Assembly (NCBI GenBank): GCA_004802725.1
Contig: SGPM01000087.1
Coordinates: forward strand, 24,587 to 88,586
DNA from: Antrodiella citrinella
Lineage: Eukaryota > Basidiomycota > Agaricomycetes > Polyporales > Steccherinaceae
Direction: 5' to 3'
DNA length: 64,000 nucleotides
In this document: piece after piece, positions 59,867 through 64,000 of the stretch
How positions within the stretch are numbered: the first letter of the stretch is position 1
Layout of the letters: each line of letters begins with the position of its first letter
Program-made: the position numbers and the translations under genes
Notes under the pieces: generated by a model
What the model saw: only the letters and a program-made list of their open reading frames with translations
Told to the model about the DNA's origin: nothing
The model's database searches: none

Positions 59867-60940
59867 TCAGTACGTCGCACTCAGTCCCATCGCTCTGGCG
59901 CCTGCACCAGCTGCGCCCTCCCAGCCAAAAAACCTCTCCCCAGCTGCTTTCTCCGGAAAGCTCGACAGTAGGTCCTGGTCCATCCACGATCCAATCCCCC
60001 TCGACCTGGCCCATGTTGACACAAACAATATCCGCTTCAACTTCCTATTCAAAAAGAACCAGTGGGAACTCCACAAGAGCGCGCCCTTCCGCCGACGCAT
60101 GCTCATCGGCGGCGAATCCATGATGTTGTCGAAGTCGTCAGAATCCGTGCCAGAAGAGCCAGAACTTCGCCACGTGGGCCGCCGAACAGGTGCCTCGTCG
60201 ACATCGTAATCGTCAAACTGGAAAGTGGTCTCCTCGTCATCGGTGGAGTCGTCTTCATCGCCGTCGGAGGCGTCATCCTCGTCGTCGTCCGTATCATTGG
60301 CGTGGGGGTCAAACTCCGTATCTGGAGCGTATGAATAGACCTCGCAATTTGCAAGACCGATGACCTCGTCGAGAGTGTGGTAGAGATTTGGGTGGGTGCC
60401 AGACACCGCCTTTGAGGGCGCGTANGGGCTGGGCTTGGCGAATTCGGCTGGAGAAGAGGAGGTGGGGACCGACGATGGGAAGAAGTCTGAGGATGTGGGA
60501 GGGTATGATGAATAGGTGCGTGGGGCTTGCAGGCCGGCACGGTGCGGGGATATGAGGGTAGTGCTGAGAGCATTGAGCACGCTGGCACCATTCTCCTCTC
60601 GGTTGAACTGGGCGGGGCGGACGTCTGAGAACTCATGATCGGGAAATGCGACATTCAGAGCAGCAATGAGGAGGTAGAGGGTCTTGCGGGAACTGTGCTC
60701 TTTCATGGGTCCAAATGGCGTCATGTCAGGCTCCCGGTCCATCGCCATGAATGATGGCAGAGGCGGGGAGTGAGAGACCTCATCGTTGTACGCTGTCTCG
60801 AGTGTACGAAAAAGTTTCTTGTCCCGTTTGATGTTCTTACAGCTGTACGCCTCTATGCGCGTATGTACGGAGCATTCGGGGCCTTCATGGGCGAGAGCCT
60901 GTGAAAGGTGCGAGAGGGCCGGGATCTCGATGTACTTCAT
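59867..60940 (-). CDS. MAF1: MAF1, repressor of RNA polymerase III
   Basis: Represses tRNA and 5S transcription under stress by binding Pol III. A single 357-codon frame without introns. It starts MKYIEIPALSHLSQALAHEG, then CSVHTRIEAYSCKNIKRDKK (first conserved block). The middle part is Ser/Pro-rich, with possible phosphorylation sites. Then LYHTLDEVIGLANCEVYSYA leads into PDTEFDPHA, the second block, and an Asp-rich insert. The third block is LLWSSHWFFLNRKLKRILFV, then STWARSR. The order and motifs match MAF1 fully. The C-terminal extension continues to YFGW-like residues and stops at 59867. One base near 60424 is N. The ATG shares its A with the stop of an upstream frame. Confidence 0.95.
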   Translation of the reverse strand: MKYIEIPALSHLSQALAHEGPECSVHTRIEAYSCKNIKRDKKLFRTLETAYNDEVSHSPPLPSFMAMDREPDMTPFGPMKEHSSRKTLYLLIAALNVAFPDHEFSDVRPAQFNREENGASVLNALSTTLISPHRAGLQAPRTYSSYPPTSSDFFPSSVPTSSSPAEFAKPSXYAPSKAVSGTHPNLYHTLDEVIGLANCEVYSYAPDTEFDPHANDTDDDEDDASDGDEDDSTDDEETTFQFDDYDVDEAPVRRPTWRSSGSSGTDSDDFDNIMDSPPMSMRRRKGALLWSSHWFFLNRKLKRILFVSTWARSRGIGSWMDQDLLSSFPEKAAGERFFGWEGAAGAGARAMGLSATY

Positions 60941-61296
60941 TATGAATGAGCCGGTGGGTCGTGGACGTCGTGGCGGATGTGGACGGTGGCCTCGAGTCCT
61001 CTGAGATTGTCGTCGTCGTCGTCAACCGCGACGTTGAGGAATGAACGGGATGGTACGGGGACAAGGAGCTGAATGAGAGCCTCGTTTTGGCCTTCCTCCT
61101 TCCCGTGCGCCTCTCGGCATATGCCGCGATCTTGCCTTTTCTGTCTTCCGTAACTCTCAGCAGCACGTTCGAGGAGACCTTCGTCAAATTCAGAAAATCT
61201 TCTGTTTTCTCCAGACTTACTCCAGAATCCACACACAGACGCAGGCGTATTCTGCCCTTCGGAGCAGAGGGTTATCTTATGCGGATACAATTGCAT
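60940..61296 (-). other. 118-codon upstream ORF overlapping the MAF1 start (TAATG)
   Basis: An ATG-started frame (MQLYPHKITLCSEGQNTPAS at the start, acidic block VAVDDDDDNLRG near the end) stops with TAA at 60942-60940. The final A is the first base of the MAF1 ATG, giving TAATG. A perfect donor sequence GTAAGT occurs inside it (about 61207), so the frame could instead be split by an intron in the MAF1 leader. I recognise no domain. It could be a regulatory upstream ORF, a second cistron or chance. Confidence 0.4.
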
Positions 61297-61915
61297 CGTC
61301 TTCGAGTGTTATCTCAAGCACAGCTCTGTTGACAAAACCCTCATAGGAATGGAAGCAAGTCTTCCACTACGGCACGGACTTGATCAACAACACAGCAATC
61401 CCAGTTACCCACCGTCTACTTATAAACATGAGCTGCCTGTGACCGTCTTTGTCCGACCCGCAGAGACTGCGAACGTGGGCTGAGGAGTGACCGTTAACGA
61501 TGCGATCGGCGAAAGAGGTCATTCAGGTGTCGGAGTGCCACTGATGAACTCCTTCGACACCGCAACTCAAATGCTGATAGTAATATGCCGCTGCACAGTG
61601 AACGTACGCCAGTGGGTCAGTTGGGCTTCTATCTGAACAATGATATGTACTGCTTTCGTGCTCATATTTTCGTCTTCAAAGTGGGCGCTTGCACTGAACT
61701 TCCGCCGGCTTTCCGATTTGCTCCGAGGCTATAAAGTCCACACAGTCCAGGACACGGTGGAAGTTATTCAACGTTCCACTGTCCACCGTGGGGGCCTCAA
61801 GCTTCGGTCTCACAGTCCAGCTACAATTGGGTACTTTGATTTCGGAGTCCGAAACGCTTATGGCTGACTACGCGCTTTTGAGTCAGCGCCAGCGACGCCG
61901 TTACCTGGGAGACAG
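61297..61915. other. Intergenic region
   Basis: Promoter region of the MAF1 transcript and possible decayed N-lobe of the kinase that follows. Nothing else recognised. Confidence 0.4.
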
Positions 61916-62898
61916 ATGCCCTCAGATTCCTCTCGACGAGTCTCGTATTCTCCACACTCGAAACACTGCGTGCAACTTCTGAATGACTTTGAGATCGCAG
62001 GACGCGGCTCACCTCGCGACCATATCTGCTTCGTGACGCCTGTCTATGGCGGCGACGTCCAGGCTCTGTCTACGGCTCGTGATACTCCATTACTCCATTT
62101 CCACTTGCTATTGCCAAACATATTCTTGTCCATCTTCTCCGCGGAATAGCACACGCACACGACCGCGGTATGGTGCATACAGACATCAAACACGACAACA
62201 TCTTCTTTACGACGCCTGCCAGCGATGCAGACATAGAAAACTGGCTGGCGAAGGATCCTTCCAGGAGACATCCTCCAGAGATATCCGTGCGACGGTATCG
62301 TACAAGCCGCCGTGTCTCAACTCATGGAACTTCCGTCCGACGAAGAGTTGCTGCGAGCTACGTATGTGTTGGCTGACTTTTGCACCTGTGAGCTCGTGAC
62401 ATCGTATGGAGCCTCAGATGATCACGATACTTATTTGATACTTGCAGCTCAACCGGAAGGTTTAGATCGCGACCGCATGGTCTCTTCGCTTGACCTCCGA
62501 GCACCTGAGATGCTACGTGTTGGGAGGGCAATGGGACAAGCCAGCGGACATATGGCCATTCGGGTGTCTGGTTCGTCCCCTATATGCGGGTCGATATATG
62601 CGCCTTATTAACGTTTTCCTCTTCCCAGATATTCGAGCTCGTCACTCATTATACATTCTTCAACTCCGACTAAGTGATCAATGGCTTAGACGAAACGGAG
62701 TGCTTGATAGAGCACACTTAAATGCGGACGGTACGCGATTATTCCTCATCGTCTGAAACACGACGCATCTGATAAGATCTCCTTAGGCACACTGCGGAAA
62801 GAAATTGCGCTCTTCGATATGCCTCTGGAGGTGCTTATCGGTTTAGTCAACATCGTTCCTGATGGTGAAGTGCGGGCTATGGCTACCGTTATGTGACT
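61916..62898 (+). pseudogene. SRPK-like (CMGC) protein kinase relic
   Basis: Pieces of a fungal SRPK-type kinase occur in order but in different frames. RGSPRDHICFVTPVYGGDVQ is followed, after a one-base shift near 62100, by LAIAKHILVHLLRGIAHAHD and RGMVHTDIKHDNIFF, the catalytic loop, where the usual HRD is HTD. Another shift precedes IVQAAVSQLMELPSDEELLR and ATYVLADFCT, where DFG reads DFC. An intron-like gap leads to SLDLRAPEM. A third shift precedes LGGQWDKPADIWPFGCL, and a possible intron joins it to IFELVTHYTFFNS. A final frame ends near 62898. Three frame changes and a changed DFG make it a pseudogene; sequence error is the alternative. Confidence 0.7.
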
Positions 62899-64000
62899 TG
62901 ACCGTTTAGCACACGACCTTAGGAAGTACCACCAAAGAGGACTGTCGAACATACCGAACAATTCGATTGTGTGATGGCTTCTCAGGTCTAGTCCTTGCGC
63001 AAATCCCTGTCAACCAATAACCCATTGACCCGGCTCGTAAATGATGATGTTCCTGTCACTTGCGCGGCGGCCTTATATCACGATGTAGGACACCAGTTTT
63101 CTTCCACGCTGAGGTATGTACATGTGCCATTCTGTAAGATGCTAGTGAATATATCATCGTATTCACTCCGAATACAGCGACTTACCGTCAGCTTGGAACA
63201 CGACCTTGCATAGCTCCTTGAAGTTCCGATATTGCTTGAGACTCAGCATCGGAGACGGTGCGGACGTGCTCGCATGACTCGACCTCTTCAGTCGAATCGA
63301 CTGGGTGACAGCGATCTTTCACTGGCAGAAAGCAAATCTTCTCCGTCTCCAGGTCAAATGCGACCTTTTTGTCACGTAACCGGTGAGAGATATGCTGTGA
63401 CTGAAAAGGTTACGGATGAGGAGGAAGTGAAGCTTCTCGGGGTTCTTCAGATCTGGGATTTGGACCTTGTAGTAGATCAGCCACAAGCTATCCTTGAACT
63501 AAGTACGAATTGTTGACCTTTCAATCCTCATGGACGTGCTTGTGTTGGACAAATGATTGTCCAATGAGATTGTGGACATTGCACAGTATGAAATGTCACT
63601 AAGAGGTGCTTTTACTGTTTTGAGACAATTGGACTCTGCGACGCCATACATGCGTTCACATCGACGTCGCGGTGGTGTGCGACCACTGCGTGCAAAACTC
63701 CGGCCGAACTCCAAAACAACACGACCACGGCCCTCGAGTAGAAATCAGCTATGACTTATGAGTACCATGAATGAGTAAGATACAAGAGAACCGAACGAGG
63801 GCTCCACGGTTACCAGCGGATACTTACTAGAGGATGAGGACTCGCAACGGCTATCGCGGCAATGGAACCTTCCTTTGAAGTTTGGATATTCAATGCCTTC
63901 ATTGTCGGAAATGAAATAACAATTACTAGAAAGTAAATTAAGACTAATCGTAGAGTGGTCGCAGGACGGGGAAATAGGTCCAGACCGTTCAGTTTATTAG
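62899..64000. other. Right edge without recognised gene
   Basis: Short frames only. The longest (63232-63516, plus) contains EKVTDEEEVKLLGVLQIWDL, but I cannot assign it; it may be part of a gene running on or decayed. Confidence 0.4.

Noticed and set aside
59867..60654. Alternative frames over MAF1 rich in Thr, Pro and Ser
   Set aside because: They are shadows of the acidic and Ser-rich MAF1 sequence.
1..64000. Secondary-metabolite or mating-type cluster
   Set aside because: No synthase, P450, homeodomain, pheromone or receptor gene is recognisable; the genes are mainly housekeeping.

Overview
The window is a gene-dense stretch of a fungal nuclear genome, almost certainly an agaricomycete (mushroom-forming or wood/litter-decay basidiomycete). 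Genes are split by many 45-60 nt GT-AG introns. There is a FunK1-type kinase, an F-box/LRR paralogue group, a CE1 esterase ending in a CBM1 module, and two tRNA-Val genes with 10-nt introns. A few N characters show a draft assembly. I see no prokaryotic, viral or intact transposon genes.

Layout. 0.65-3.7 kb (-): KHA1-type cation/H+ antiporter. 4.7-5.4 kb (+): decayed F-box gene. 5.9-6.7 kb (+): Yop1/DP1-family ER-shaping protein. 7.2-10.0 kb (-): VCX1/CAX vacuolar Ca2+/H+ exchanger. 12.6-15.0 kb (-): LRR/F-box-like protein. 19.8-20.4 kb (-): ERG28, divergent from a large Ser/Pro-rich protein (20.5-24.1 kb, +). 24.8-26.4 kb (+): FunK1 kinase, probably damaged. 26.8-29.7 kb (+): APC/C TPR subunit Cut9/CDC16. 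29.8-30.1 kb (-): small hypothetical gene.

Three related F-box copies follow: two damaged ones in direct orientation (30.8-32.6 and 33.7-35.7 kb, +) and one intact inverted copy (48.6-50.5 kb, -). The second and third copies each have a tRNA-Val(AAC) gene just upstream on the opposite strand. Between them lie two PHO84-type phosphate transporter paralogues in tandem (40.2-42.2 and 45.8-48.2 kb, +) that share intron positions.

The right end holds ribosome-biogenesis and Pol III genes: the NOP15/NIFK-like RRM protein (51.6-53.1 kb, +), a conserved hypothetical gene (-), the CE1-CBM1 esterase (+), the GRC3 polynucleotide kinase (56.3-58.8 kb, -) and the Pol III repressor MAF1 (59.9-60.9 kb, -). 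MAF1 is preceded by a 118-codon ORF whose stop overlaps the MAF1 start (TAATG). A broken SRPK-like kinase closes the window.

Most genes are unrelated housekeeping genes. Units that look linked are the phosphate transporter pair, the tRNA/F-box duplicated module, the ERG28 divergent pair and the NOP15-GRC3-MAF1 neighbourhood. About a third of the window (10-12.6, 15-19.8, 35.7-40.2 and 42.2-45.7 kb) shows no gene I can recognise. Exon joins were inferred by eye from splice signals and family conservation; transcript data would be needed to fix them.
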